This document shows positions 63,430 through 64,000 of a stretch of 64,000 nucleotides of DNA, piece by piece. The DNA comes from Oreohelix idahoensis. Taxonomy: Eukaryota > Mollusca > Gastropoda > Stylommatophora > Oreohelicidae. The position numbers were made by a program, and so were the translations under genes. The stretch is from contig JAMPIV010000305.1 of the NCBI GenBank assembly GCA_024509875.1, positions 310,001 to 374,000 of the forward strand. Direction: 5' to 3'. Position 1 is the first letter of the stretch. The number at the start of each line of letters is the position of its first letter. The notes beneath the pieces were generated by a model. It saw only the letters and a list, made by a program, of their open reading frames with translations. It did not search any database and was not told the DNA's origin.

Positions 63430-64000
63430 AGTCTTTTTGGTCATTGAACTGTGAGTTTCTATCACGGTAATCATTTCGTGGCCTATCAAAGTTTGTCCTA
63501 CCTTTATTACCTTGTTCTCTGGTATCAAATGTGTTAAAGTGCTGTGGGGCTTTAAAATTTTCTATATGTTTCTTTTTAGAGCCAACTACCTCTGCCTGGG
63601 CTGCCTGATACCTCTCAGCGACATTCAAAACCTCCCCCAACCTCTCTGCACCTTGTTCCATGAGAAATTTTCTCAGGTCTGGAGCCATGGACTCTCTTAA
63701 TTGCTCTATCATGATCATTTCTTTGAGATCTTGGGTCTTCCCCAGAGCAGTCCATTTCTCCAAATAGGTTTCCAGTCTGGCAGAGAATTGGTGGTATGTC
63801 TCCCCAGACAAAAGTTTGGCATTTCTAAACTTCTTACGATAAAATTCACCATTCTTTTCATATCTCAATAACAGAGCCTGCTTTAGCATGTCATAATTGT
63901 CTTGGTCGTCTCTATTCATTTTAGCAAAAACTTCATAAGAAGTACCTCTAAGCCCCTGGGATAACTTAAGACTCCACCTCTCTCTCTCTAACCCATACGT
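63430..64000 (-). pseudogene. Gag fragment of an A-like element, runs off the window
   Basis: The reverse strand matches the Gag core of element A over about 160 residues (DDQDNYDMLKQALLLRYEKN, LSGETYHQFSARLETYLEKW, FLMEQGAERLGE), with several substitutions in the basic linker, so it is a diverged second subfamily. It ends at about 63430-63445, before the zinc knuckle, at the join with the C-like piece. The N-terminal side continues beyond 64000. Confidence 0.85.

Overview
This is repeat-rich, AT-rich eukaryotic DNA from an animal genome, probably an invertebrate. A mollusc is plausible but not shown. No host protein-coding gene is recognised with confidence, and almost everything identifiable is a transposable element or a relic of one. 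The reasons for calling it metazoan are three Ty3/gypsy-type LTR retrotransposon families with the pol order protease-integrase-RT-RNase H (the animal Gmr1 group), mariner and Tc1 DNA transposons with TA target duplications, APE-endonuclease LINEs, a LINE resembling the restriction-like-endonuclease group, and tRNA-like SINEs.

Layout. 1-11004: the right part of a tandem array of a Gmr1-like element (family A): partial internal region, 2.3-kb LTR, full internal region, LTR. It lies in a decayed LINE (11005-16010) that also carries a mariner (11533-12855) and a Tc1-like element (12858-14390) touching each other across one shared TA. 16172-17000: a reverse-strand LINE tail and a tRNA-like SINE. 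18006-33142: family B, a perfect LTR-internal-LTR-internal-LTR array, flanked as a whole by one 5-bp target duplication, with two apparently identical 1457-codon gag-pol ORFs. 34050-37750: a decayed reverse-strand LINE, a SINE and a LINE scrap. 38442-40230: a large palindrome made of 468-bp tRNA-like SINE units, flanked by a 13-bp repeat. 40789-50101: family C, a complete young reverse-strand provirus-like element with equal-length LTRs, a 5-bp duplication and a single homopolymer frameshift. 51793-59247: a nested stack, in which a DDE transposon holds a Tc1-like element, which holds a nearly intact LINE, with a second retroposon further right. 60856-61185: an 88-bp minisatellite. 62990-64000: a C-like gag start fused head to head with an A-like gag fragment.

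How the genes work together. Families B and C each encode one Gag-Pol polyprotein: a coiled-coil Gag that packages RNA, a protease, an integrase (zinc domain, DD35E core, GPY/F) and RT/RNase H. Family A differs. Its protease is missing, its integrase core is not recognisable, and RT/RNase H lies in the -1 frame behind a correctly phased A AAT TTA slippery heptamer, so it is probably non-autonomous. The DNA transposons and most LINEs are broken. The nested insertions give a relative order of events that can be read from their target duplications.
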